13,403 bases of DNA from an uncultured Clostridia bacterium (GCA_944372745.1 CALWAB010000118.1:1-13403); one strand, 5' to 3'; shown: positions 6,289 to 12,825, counted from the first letter of the stretch. Program-made: numbers and translations. The notes: a model not told the origin generated them from the letters alone.

Positions 6289-7955
6289 TATTAGAAATAG
6301 ACAACATTAATATGCCTGTAAATTATACAGATGCAGAACTTGAAAGGAAAATAAGACAAAAATTAAAAATAAATGAAAAGAAAAATTTTAAAATACACAA
6401 GCTTCGTGAATCTATTGACGCAAGAAAAAAAAGTAATGTTCACTATACCTTAAATATTGGAGTAGAAATTGAAGGATACAAAAACTTTTTGCATTTTAAA
6501 GAAATTCAAGTAGACTATACAGGTTTACATTATGAAAAGAAAAAAATCTCACAACCACCAATAGTTGTGGGATTTGGCCCTAGTGGCATTTTCTGTGCAT
6601 TAGCACTCAGTGAAATGGGATTAAATCCAATAGTCATAGAACAGGGCAAAGATGTGGATGAAAGAGCAAAGGATGTTCAAAACTTTTGGAATGACAGAAA
6701 GTTAAATATTTACAGCAATGTACAAAATGGTGAAGGGGGAGCAGGGGCATTCAGTGACGGCAAACTGACTACCAATATAAATAGTCCTTATAATAAAAAG
6801 GTATTAAATGAATTTATATTGGCAGGTGCACCTAAAGAAATTTATTACAAGTCAAAGCCACACATTGGCAGTGACAACTTGCCTAATGTTATAAAAAATA
6901 TTAGGCAAAAAATCATAAAAAATGGTGGAAAAGTACTGTTTAATCGCAAATTTTTAGATATTTTGACAAAAAATAATGAAATTATAGGTATAAGAGTTCT
7001 TAATTTGGAGAACCATTGCGTAGAAGAATTAAATACTCAACACTTGATTTTAGCAGTGGGTCATAGTGCTATAGACACTTTTGAAATACTCTACAAAAAC
7101 AAGATAGATATGTCTCCTAAACCATTTGCAATGGGTGTGAGAATAGAACAAAATCAAAAACTTATCAATCAATCACAATATGGAAACTTTGCAAAATACT
7201 TGGGCAGTGCTGACTACAAACTAGTGACACATTTAGAAAATGGAAGAAGTGTATTTACATTTTGTATGTGTCCCGGTGGCGAAGTAATTGCATCTAGCAG
7301 TGAAGAAGGCACAATCGTCACAAATGGGATGAGCAATTTTAAACGAGATTTAGACAATGCAAACTCTGCAGTCTTAGTTAATGTCAGTCCAAAAGATTTT
7401 ATTAAAGGTAGCGTACTTGACGGTCTATATTTTCAAAGGTTTTATGAAAAACTTGCTTATCAATTAGGAGGAAATAATTACAATGCACCGTGCCAGAAAG
7501 TAAAAGATTTTTTAGGAAAAAGCACAAAAATCATTAAAAAAACGCTAAAAAAACGCGTTTTTGACATAAAAATTACAAAAAATGTCATATTTTTACAAAA
7601 AAATTCAAAATTTTTAATAAAAACCACTGAGTTGATTAAGGCAACTTACAAACCAAATGTGACATACTGCGACATATCTAAATGCTTGCCTGATTTTGTC
7701 ACTTCGGCACTTAGGGAAGCACTCCCGATATTAAACAGCAAGGTAGCACATTTTGCAGATGATGACTGTCTGCTCACTGCTATTGAAAGCAGGACTAGTT
7801 GCCCTATACAAATCACGAGAGATGAAAGTGGGCAGAGCAATATAAAAGGGCTTTATCCTATTGGTGAGGGCGCTGGTTATGCTGGCGGTATTATGACAAG
7901 TGCTTTAGACGGAATTTATTGTGCCGAAAAAATTTACAATGCCTTGCCTTTCTAG
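6285..7955 (+). CDS. Uncharacterised FAD-dependent dehydrogenase (COG2509 family)
   Basis: A two-domain flavoprotein of unknown substrate found widely in Bacillota. In the 556 residues, about 1-90 are the family's N-terminal domain. The FAD-binding loop VVGFGPSG lies at 94-101. GEGGAGAFSDGKL at 149-161 and FCMCPGGEVIASSSE are family hallmarks. The C-terminus carries CLPDFVTSALREALP and YPIGEGAGYAGGIMTSALDG. ATG 6285 overlaps the stop of the previous gene (ATGA), with a modest GAGTGGA in front, consistent with translational coupling; the longer frame back to 6207 lies inside the upstream gene. Residues about 415-450 form a lysine- and isoleucine-rich stretch between the KDFLGKST and YKPNVTYCD blocks. 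From memory, relatives have a much shorter linker there, so this looks like a lineage-specific insertion. Confidence 0.92.
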   Translation: MILEIDNINMPVNYTDAELERKIRQKLKINEKKNFKIHKLRESIDARKKSNVHYTLNIGVEIEGYKNFLHFKEIQVDYTGLHYEKKKISQPPIVVGFGPSGIFCALALSEMGLNPIVIEQGKDVDERAKDVQNFWNDRKLNIYSNVQNGEGGAGAFSDGKLTTNINSPYNKKVLNEFILAGAPKEIYYKSKPHIGSDNLPNVIKNIRQKIIKNGGKVLFNRKFLDILTKNNEIIGIRVLNLENHCVEELNTQHLILAVGHSAIDTFEILYKNKIDMSPKPFAMGVRIEQNQKLINQSQYGNFAKYLGSADYKLVTHLENGRSVFTFCMCPGGEVIASSSEEGTIVTNGMSNFKRDLDNANSAVLVNVSPKDFIKGSVLDGLYFQRFYEKLAYQLGGNNYNAPCQKVKDFLGKSTKIIKKTLKKRVFDIKITKNVIFLQKNSKFLIKTTELIKATYKPNVTYCDISKCLPDFVTSALREALPILNSKVAHFADDDCLLTAIESRTSCPIQITRDESGQSNIKGLYPIGEGAGYAGGIMTSALDGIYCAEKIYNALPF

Positions 7956-7960
7956 ATATT

Positions 7961-8081
7961 CATCACTTGGTGGGATGCCCCACCGTGGCGTGGGTACTGG
8001 CGTACACAGTGGTCTTGTTTGTACGCACCTATTTTCTATTGTTTAATCACAAGCAGTGACCAATACTATACGCTTGTTATA
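7961..8081 (+). repeat. Fragmentary hairpin-repeat copy after the flavoprotein genes
   Basis: It contains a GGTGGGATGCCCCACC hairpin followed by GTGGCGTGG (7969-7993), like the TGCCACCCCGTGGCGTGG block of the intact copy. It also has AGTGGTCTTG, and AGCAGTGACCAATACTATACGCTTG, which resembles the CCAATGCCGTACGCAAG block. It runs directly into the intact copy at 8082. No clear terminator for the upstream operon lies within it. Confidence 0.55.
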
Positions 8082-8690
8082 TAGGGGATTTCCCATCCCC
8101 TAAAACCCTAGTGGGGGTGATGCCACCCCGTGGCGTGGTCTTAGTTGGTACTAGCACTTACTTTGTAGGTTCTCTCAAAGCGGAGACCAATGCCGTACGC
8201 AAGTACTCCTTGACCTGTGGTCTTGGTAAGCGTCACTAGCCAAGCCTAGTACTTAAAAACTTAAAAATATATAACTTAGTGCGTGATAACGCACTAAGTA
8301 TATTTTTAGTACCTAAGTTATGAGTAAGTACTCGACCAAAGGCCACGACCGTACGCTAGTACATTAGTACTAAATATTACTAGGTACTAACCAATGAGCA
8401 CGGCAGTGTGCCTTCGCACCCCCTTAGTCAAGGAGTGAATACCTAATCACAATCTAGCACTTAAATGATATACTTAGTGCTTGTCAAAGCAGGGGTGAAA
8501 CCACCCGTGGTATGGTTATTGGCTAGTGCCTAGACACAATTTAAGTACTAAATAAATTATATTTGTGCTTGTTAAAGCACAAAATAATATTTTAATTTTT
8601 TAGTACTAAAGTTGGCTAGTACCCATAACCAAGACCATAGGTGCAGGACAATGTCCTGCTCTAGGGTTCTAGGGGATGAAATCCCCTAGA
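8082..8690. repeat. Intact hairpin-chain repeat, two inverted arms (608 bp)
   Basis: Left end hairpin: stem TAGGGGAT (8082-8089), loop TTCCC, ATCCCCTA (8095-8102). Right end hairpin: TCTAGGGGAT (8668-8677), loop GAA, ATCCCCTAGA (8681-8690). Between them, in order, are ACCCTAG plus a GGGGGTG...CACCCC hairpin (8111-8129), GTGGTCTTAG, the conserved CAATGCCGTACGCAAGTACT (8188-8207), ACTAGCCAAGCCTAGTACT, and a 10-bp hairpin (8275-8298). A second set of the same blocks follows in inverse orientation from about 8500: hairpin TTTGTGCTT/AAGCACAAA (8562-8583), TAGTACTAAAG, CCATAACCAAGACCATAGG, GCAGGACAATGTCCTGC (8643-8659), CTAGGGTTCTAGGGG. No coding potential. Positions 8597-8659 match 13220-13282 at 62 of 63 positions. 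Confidence 0.9.
8275..8307 (+). terminator. Terminator-like central hairpin of the repeat
   Basis: Stem CTTAGTGCGT (8275-8284), loop GATA, ACGCACTAAG (8289-8298), then TATATTTTT. It could end transcripts from the flavoprotein operon about 320 nt after its last stop codon, for which no closer terminator is visible. It is the conserved core hairpin of the repeat, so termination may be incidental. Confidence 0.5.
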
Positions 8691-8713
8691 AAATCACTTT
8701 ACCTATACTCTCT

Positions 8714-8736
8714 GGTGTGTTATCACACCTTTTTTT
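8714..8736 (+). terminator. Rho-independent terminator just upstream of dnaA
   Basis: Stem GGTGTG (8714-8719), loop TTAT, CACACC (8724-8729), then seven T residues (8730-8736). It sits about 25 bp before the dnaA promoter and would insulate dnaA from read-through. Confidence 0.7.
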
Positions 8737-8760
8737 GTTTTTGTATAATTTAGACAAAAC

Positions 8761-8789
8761 TTGACTTTTGAAAGAAAATTGAGTATAAT
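8761..8789 (+). promoter_or_regulatory. dnaA promoter
   Basis: TTGACT (8761-8766), a 17-bp spacer and TATAAT (8784-8789), near-consensus for sigma-A. Start near 8796 would leave only about 11 nt before the ATG, putting AAAGG (8795-8799) at the very 5' end of the message. A second TATAAT at 8744-8749 lacks a good -35 and overlaps the end of the terminator region. No DnaA box is seen in 8690-8806. Confidence 0.75.
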
Positions 8790-8806
8790 TTATTAAAGGT
8801 AAAATT

Positions 8807-10165
8807 ATGGAAGCAAATATATCAAAAAAATGGGAAAATGTTCTTGAAAAAGTGGCTACAAATATGTCTGCAGTGAGTTTTGACCTATGGTTAAAACCAC
8901 TTGAGATTATAGACATTAAGGACGGCACTTTGATTCTTGCTGCACCTAGTTTGGTATCAAAAAATCAGGTTTTAAAGAATTTTAAAGATGCACTTAAGAG
9001 TGCTATTTCTGGTGAATTTGATTACATAGCAGACTTCGAAGTTTTTTCACCAGAAGAAAAAGAAGAATATCTCAAATACAATAAGCCATTTGAAGAAGAA
9101 AATTTGACACAAGTTAACAAGCAAGAATTTGAAACATTTAACTCAAAATACACATTTGACAATTTTGTTGTGGGCAAGAGCAACCAATTCGTATACACTG
9201 CTTGCCGTGCTGTAGCAGAAAATCCAGCGACACGCTTCAATCCGTTATTCATTTATGGGGGAGTTGGGCTTGGAAAGACTCACTTATTGCACGCTATTGG
9301 AAATTACATAAAGGAAAATTCTAAAGACAAGAAGATTGTATATGTAACTTGTGAAAATTTCATCAATGACTATGTATACGCTTTAAAATTTAACTCAACA
9401 AATGACACAATTATTACAAATTTTAGGGACAAATACCGCAATGTAGATGTTCTTATGATAGACGACATACAATTTATTTCAGAAAAAAAGGCATTACAAG
9501 AGGAATTTTTCCATACTTTTAACGATTTATATCAAAAAAACAAGCAAATTATCATATCAAGTGACCGTCCGCCTAGAGAAATTTCTGCTCTAGAAGAGCG
9601 TTTGAAATCTAGGTTCACAAGCGGACTCATACAAGACATACAAAAACCAGACTTAGAAACTAGAATTGCAATCCTTGAAAAGAAGGCTGCTATAGAAAAA
9701 TATTCAATAGAAAGCGATGCTATTCGTTTTATAGCGGAGCGAATCGACACAAATATTCGTGAAATGGAAGGATTTTTGTCGAAAGTCATATTTTACTCAA
9801 GCTTACTTGGCAATAATACTGCCACACTTTCAGACGCACAAGAGGCGTTGAAGAACTATTTAGAGACAAACAAGGAGTCATTGAGCACTGACAGAATCAT
9901 AAATGTGGTGTGCGATTACTTCAATGTGACGAAAAGCGACTTAATTGGCAAGCGTAAAAACAAGGAAATTGCTACTGCAAGGCAGATTTGCATTTACTTA
10001 ATCACAGAAATGATGGACTTGCCACTCACTGCCATTGGTGAAATATTTGGGGGACGCGACCACACTACTATCATACATTCTCGCGACAAGATTGAAGAAA
10101 TGGCTAAGACCAAATCTAGCGTCAGTGTGGCGGTCAACGATTTAAAGGCTATGCTCAGCGAATAA
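8807..10165 (+). CDS. dnaA: Chromosomal replication initiator protein DnaA
   Basis: An AAA+ initiator that binds DnaA boxes and melts the origin. The 452 residues match the normal Bacillota length. Domain I covers about 1-80 (KKWENVLEKVATNMSAVSFDLWLKP), with a short linker to about 110. The AAA+ core contains Walker A GGVGLGKTH (151-159), Walker B VLMIDDIQF (215-223), sensor I SSDRPP (251-256) and the arginine-finger box EERLKSRFTSGL (263-274). The C-terminal DNA-binding domain carries the signature GGRDHTTIIHS (415-425), which recognises TTATCCACA. ATG 8807 has AAAGG at 8795-8799 with a 7-nt spacer. A terminator follows closely, so dnaA appears monocistronic rather than co-transcribed with dnaN. 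Consensus boxes lie downstream of the gene, not in its promoter. Confidence 0.99.
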   Translation: MEANISKKWENVLEKVATNMSAVSFDLWLKPLEIIDIKDGTLILAAPSLVSKNQVLKNFKDALKSAISGEFDYIADFEVFSPEEKEEYLKYNKPFEEENLTQVNKQEFETFNSKYTFDNFVVGKSNQFVYTACRAVAENPATRFNPLFIYGGVGLGKTHLLHAIGNYIKENSKDKKIVYVTCENFINDYVYALKFNSTNDTIITNFRDKYRNVDVLMIDDIQFISEKKALQEEFFHTFNDLYQKNKQIIISSDRPPREISALEERLKSRFTSGLIQDIQKPDLETRIAILEKKAAIEKYSIESDAIRFIAERIDTNIREMEGFLSKVIFYSSLLGNNTATLSDAQEALKNYLETNKESLSTDRIINVVCDYFNVTKSDLIGKRKNKEIATARQICIYLITEMMDLPLTAIGEIFGGRDHTTIIHSRDKIEEMAKTKSSVSVAVNDLKAMLSE

Positions 10166-10172
10166 GCTTCAT

Positions 10173-10198
10173 AGGGAAACGACTGTTTCCCTTTTTTA
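10173..10198 (+). terminator. dnaA terminator
   Basis: Stem AGGGAAAC (10173-10180), loop GACT, GTTTCCCT (10185-10192), then a T run to 10198. It begins 8 nt after the dnaA stop and is a strong canonical terminator. Confidence 0.92.
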
Positions 10199-10233
10199 TT
10201 TGTTTTTTTTTGGGGAGTATATTGGGGAGTTCT

Positions 10234-10297
10234 TTAGGGGATTTCCCATCCCCTAATACCCTAGTGGGGGTGAAGGGGAACGGGTAGTTCCCTTTCA
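10234..10297 (+). repeat. Short copy of the repeat's end module
   Basis: An end hairpin, TTAGGGGAT (10234-10242) / ATCCCCTAA (10248-10256), is followed by TACCCTAGTGGGGGTG. It then switches to a different hairpin, GAAGGGGAAC (10272-10281) / GTTCCCTTTC (10287-10296), with one mismatch. The rest of the repeat is absent. The same second hairpin recurs at 12746-12772. Confidence 0.8.
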
Positions 10298-10423
10298 TAA
10301 GTTACCTAAGGAATACGATAGAGGTTATTATGTTTTGTGGATAACTTGTGATTTAGTTTGTAAGTAAAAAGCACACTATGTTAATTTGTGGATAACTTAA
10401 AATTTATGGATTGGCTTAAAATT

Positions 10424-10500
10424 TTTTAAAACTAAACTAGTTTAGTTTTAAAATTTTTATTATATATATTATATAATATTAATATATATTTAATATACTG
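10424..10500. other. Candidate DNA unwinding element with a 30-bp palindrome
   Basis: A perfect 15+15 bp palindrome at 10424-10453 is centred on CTAG, with core AAACTAAACTAGTTTAGTTT. It is followed by alternating A/T sequence (TATATATATTATATAATATT and similar) to about 10495. Minus-strand DnaA boxes sit 30 bp to its left and plus-strand boxes 50 bp to its right. The palindrome could extrude or bind a dimer. It lacks the GC needed for a terminator. Confidence 0.6.
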
Positions 10501-10910
10501 TAGCAACTTGTCAACAAGAGAATGTAGAAAAATGGTGTGTAAAATGGGAGTTATCCACATTTCCACAGTTTTAAGGTGTGGAATATTAACTTATGCACAA
10601 AGCTTTTTTGCGTAATTTGTATAAAGTGCACAAAAATTGTTACACTGTGCATAGCTAAATTTGAGTTTAGTTTTTAGTTATACACATATATTCTTAGGAA
10701 GTTGTTTATAAAATGTGCGTAAATAATGGAGTTGTCAACAAAGTTATGCACATTTTATGAATCAATATATAGTATGCAAATGACAAAATTCGACACGAAA
10801 AATACAAAATATGGAATATAATATGAAAGTTATCCACATTTGTACACACAATAATAATACCGTATATTATCAAAAAAATAAAAATTTTAATTCTTGATAA
10901 CGCGTAAGAA

Positions 10911-10929
10911 AAAGTCGAATAAAGTCGAA
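10911..10929 (+). promoter_or_regulatory. Direct repeat AAAGTCGAA upstream of the dnaN promoter
   Basis: AAAGTCGAA occurs at 10911-10919 and 10921-10929, one helical turn apart, ending 18 bp before the dnaN -35. The core AGTCGAA is one base from the Spo0A box TGTCGAA. An exact TGTCGAA lies on the minus strand at 10795-10789. A regulator site is plausible but unproven. Confidence 0.4.
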
Positions 10930-10947
10930 AAAAATGGGCGAAATTGC

Positions 10948-10976
10948 TTTACACAAAGTTTAAAGTGTGCTACAAT
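10948..10976 (+). promoter_or_regulatory. dnaN promoter
   Basis: TTTACA (10948-10953), a 17-bp spacer and TACAAT (10971-10976). Start near 10983 gives a leader of about 19 nt that contains the GAGG ribosome binding site. It shows that dnaN is expressed separately from dnaA. Confidence 0.8.
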
Positions 10977-11001
10977 CTAGGTACAAAAAGTGAGGTTAAG
11001 T

Positions 11002-12108
11002 ATGAAACTAGTGTGTGACGGGTTAGACCTTGCTGATGCAGTCTTGAAGGTTATCAAGGCTACAGCGACTAAAACTACTAACCCGATTTTGGAAGGAATT
11101 AAGTTAGTTGCCGAAAATGAGTGTTTGCGTTTGAGTGCTACTGACTTAGAGCTTATGATTGAAACGACTATTAAGGCCGATGTCAAAATGGAAGGTACAG
11201 TAGTTGTACCTGGTAAGTTCTTCAGTGAGTATGTCCGCAAGCTCACAAATGAACAGATTACGCTTGAAACTAATGAGAATAATCAATTAAAATTGTCATA
11301 TACTGATAGTGAAGGGTTTATGCAGTGCTTGAATCCTGACGAATTTCCTAATATTCAAAAAATTAGCAATGAACAGTACTTTGAAATAGATAAAGCCCAA
11401 TTTGTAGATGCAATTAATAAGACCATATTTTCAGTATCTTTAGACGATGCACGCCCATTGTTTAAAGGTTGTTACTTTGAAGTAAGTGAACACAATTTGA
11501 CTGTTGTCGCTCTAGACGGGTACAGAATGAGTGTTGTTAAGAAAGAAATTGCCGCTGCTACAACTTCGACAAGTTTTGTTGTGCCTGCCAAAAGTTTGTC
11601 GGAGATTACAAAGGTAGTGGACGATAAGGAAGAAAACATTAGAGTTTATTTCCAAAAGCAATTTGTGATGATAGAACAAGATGATGCTGTCATCATTTCA
11701 AGGTTGCTTGACGGAGAATTTATAAATTATAGAAATCTTATAACTCAAGGCGACTTTACGACTGTGGCCACAGTAAACAAACGCCAGTTAGAAGAAGCTC
11801 TTGACAGAACAAGTTTGCTTGCACGCGTTGAAAGGAACAACATAGCAAAATTTGAGATTAAGGACAAGACTTTAGGTATCTCTAGCAATAGTGAAATAGG
11901 AAATATTCATGAGAATGTTACCATTTCTTTGAGTGGGGCAGATTTAGTGACTGCTTTCAATTCTAGATATTTTATTGAATGTCTTAAGGTGGTAAATGAC
12001 GAATTTATTAACCTAAACTTCACTACTGCTATTGCTCCGTGCATTGTTAAACCTTGCGAAGGCGACGAGTTTTTGTTCTTGATTTTGCCTGTTAGAATTA
12101 TTAATTAG
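11002..12108 (+). CDS. dnaN: DNA polymerase III beta subunit (sliding clamp)
   Basis: A ring-shaped clamp, a homodimer of three-domain subunits, that tethers polymerase to DNA. The 368 residues fit the family. The three clamp domains run at about 1-120, 127-246 and 247-368. Recognisable blocks are ATDLELMIET (46-55), RPLFKG (151-156), LDGYRMSVV (171-179), SRLLDGEF (233-240) and the C-terminal LPVRI (362-366), matching the usual MPMRL ending that shapes the peptide-binding pocket. The frame opens at GTG 10990, but ATG 11002 has GAGG at 10992-10995 with a 6-nt spacer and gives the normal MKL start, so 11002 is used. It stands alone: no yaaA or recF follows within 1.3 kb, where hairpin repeats lie instead. 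Confidence 0.98.
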   Translation: MKLVCDGLDLADAVLKVIKATATKTTNPILEGIKLVAENECLRLSATDLELMIETTIKADVKMEGTVVVPGKFFSEYVRKLTNEQITLETNENNQLKLSYTDSEGFMQCLNPDEFPNIQKISNEQYFEIDKAQFVDAINKTIFSVSLDDARPLFKGCYFEVSEHNLTVVALDGYRMSVVKKEIAAATTSTSFVVPAKSLSEITKVVDDKEENIRVYFQKQFVMIEQDDAVIISRLLDGEFINYRNLITQGDFTTVATVNKRQLEEALDRTSLLARVERNNIAKFEIKDKTLGISSNSEIGNIHENVTISLSGADLVTAFNSRYFIECLKVVNDEFINLNFTTAIAPCIVKPCEGDEFLFLILPVRIIN

Positions 12109-12121
12109 ACTTAAGGAATTT

Positions 12122-12265
12122 CTAGGGGATTTCACATCCCTTTGATGCCCTAGTGGGGGTGTTGCCACCCCGCGGCGTGGTCTTTAGTCAGTACTAATAC
12201 TTGCTTGATAGGTTCTTGCTAACTAATGAGCAATGCCGTACGCAAGTACTCCTGCACCTGTGGTC
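12122..12265 (+). repeat. Left arm of the hairpin-chain repeat after dnaN
   Basis: A slightly decayed end hairpin (CTAGGGGAT at 12122-12130, ATCCC at 12136-12140) precedes GCCCTAG, a GGGGGTG...CACCCC hairpin and GCGGCGTGGTCTTTAG. The CAATGCCGTACGCAAGTACT block follows (12231-12250), and 23 bp around it are identical to 8188-8210. After CCTGTGGTC the similarity stops at about 12265, where unrelated AT-rich sequence replaces the rest. The end hairpin lies 13 bp after the dnaN stop and could act as a weak terminator. Confidence 0.85.
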
Positions 12266-12315
12266 AAAAAGCACTATAAAATTAAGTTTTTATACAAAAA
12301 AATAATAAAATATTG

Positions 12316-12335
12316 CTTTTTGCTATCGCAAAAAG
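12316..12335. other. Short hairpin, CTTTTTGC stem
   Basis: CTTTTTGC (12316-12323), loop TATC, GCAAAAAG (12328-12335). It lies in the AT-rich stretch that interrupts the repeat and is not obviously a terminator in either direction. Confidence 0.5.
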
Positions 12336-12383
12336 TAAAATTCAATTTATTGATTTTTCTATTTGTAGTTTGTCTACAGCCTG

Positions 12384-12408
12384 AGGGAACGAAAAGTTCC
12401 CTTTTTTT
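12384..12408 (+). terminator. Rho-independent terminator, probably ending dnaN transcription
   Basis: Stem AGGGAAC (12384-12390), loop GAAAA, GTTCCCT (12396-12402), then T residues to 12408. It is 275 nt after the dnaN stop and is the first strong terminator downstream. It resembles the dnaA terminator (AGGGAAAC/GTTTCCCT). Confidence 0.8.
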
Positions 12409-12414
12409 GTGTTT

Positions 12415-12772
12415 TAGGGGATTTCCCATCCCCTAGAACCCTAGTGGCAGGACATTGTCCTGCACCTATGGTCTTGGGAAGTGACACTATCCAAGTTTAG
12501 TACTAAGAACCTAATAAAATATTTCTTAGTGCTTTATCAAGCACTAAGTATATTTTTTAGTACTAAATTTTGTCTAGGTACTAACCAATGACCAATGCCG
12601 TATACTAGTACTAACTAAATATATTTTGTGCGTAAGCATAAAAAGTATATTTTGTAGGTCTTAATACTAAAGTGGGCTAGTGCTTCACGCCAAGATCACA
12701 GGTCAAGGGTACTAGGGGATGAAATCCCCTAGACACTATCAAGGGTGAAGGGGAAAGGGTAATTCCCTTTCA
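12415..12772. repeat. Compact hairpin-chain repeat with inverted ends
   Basis: Left end hairpin at 12415-12435 and right end hairpin at 12712-12732 (CTAGGGGAT, loop GAA, ATCCCCTAG) are in inverse orientation. Inside, in order, are GAACCCTAG, the hairpin GCAGGACATTGTCCTGC (12447-12463), CCTATGGTCTTGG, CCAAGTTTAGTACTAAG, the core hairpin (12525-12548), TAGTACTAAA, and GTCTAGGTACTAACCAATG. The inverse set follows: a TTTTGTGC-GTAA-GCATAAAA hairpin (12624-12643), ATACTAAAGTGGGCTAGTGC and AAGATCACAGGT. A GAAGGGGAAAGGGTAATTCC-type hairpin (12746-12772) follows the right end. With its second set inverted, it resembles a shortened version of 8082-8690. Confidence 0.88.
12525..12557 (+). terminator. 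Terminator-like central hairpin of the second repeat
   Basis: Stem CTTAGTGCTT (12525-12534), loop TATC, AAGCACTAAG (12539-12548), then TATATTTTTT. It is homologous to 8275-8298 but carries a paired change: G-C at the ninth base pair is T-A here. No gene end lies directly upstream. Confidence 0.5.
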
Positions 12773-12825
12773 TATTTTGTTTAAAAAATATTGTTAAAAT
12801 AATTTGTGAAAATGTGTAATTTTAC

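Larger units (their letters stand above)
10166..11001. other. oriC: dnaA-dnaN intergenic region, predicted oriC
   Basis: About 0.84 kb with no gene. The boxes that I can see, all within 10336-10838, are TTATCCACA on the minus strand at 10336-10344 and 10387-10395, and on the plus strand at 10551-10559 and 10830-10838. Variants are TTATGCACA (10591-10599 and 10744-10752) and TTATACACA (10678-10686). A TTGTCAACAA decamer occurs twice (10508-10517 and 10732-10741). An AT-only block lies at 10454-10495, between the minus- and plus-oriented boxes. Location between dnaA and dnaN, consensus boxes and the AT-rich block together make this the likely replication origin. No replication data are available from the sequence alone. 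Confidence 0.88.

Noticed and set aside
8082..8690. CRISPR array or insertion sequence interpretation of the repeats
   Set aside because: Repeats are not of constant length with unique spacers and no Cas gene is present. No transposase frame lies within any copy, so an autonomous insertion sequence is excluded.
8686..8928. 80-codon minus-strand open frame across the dnaA start
   Set aside because: It overlaps the dnaA promoter and N-terminus antisense, starts inside dnaA and has no support beyond being open.
12233..12436. 67-codon plus-strand open frame after dnaN
   Set aside because: It starts inside a hairpin repeat, runs across a terminator and ends in the next repeat. There is no ribosome binding site and no protein-like pattern.
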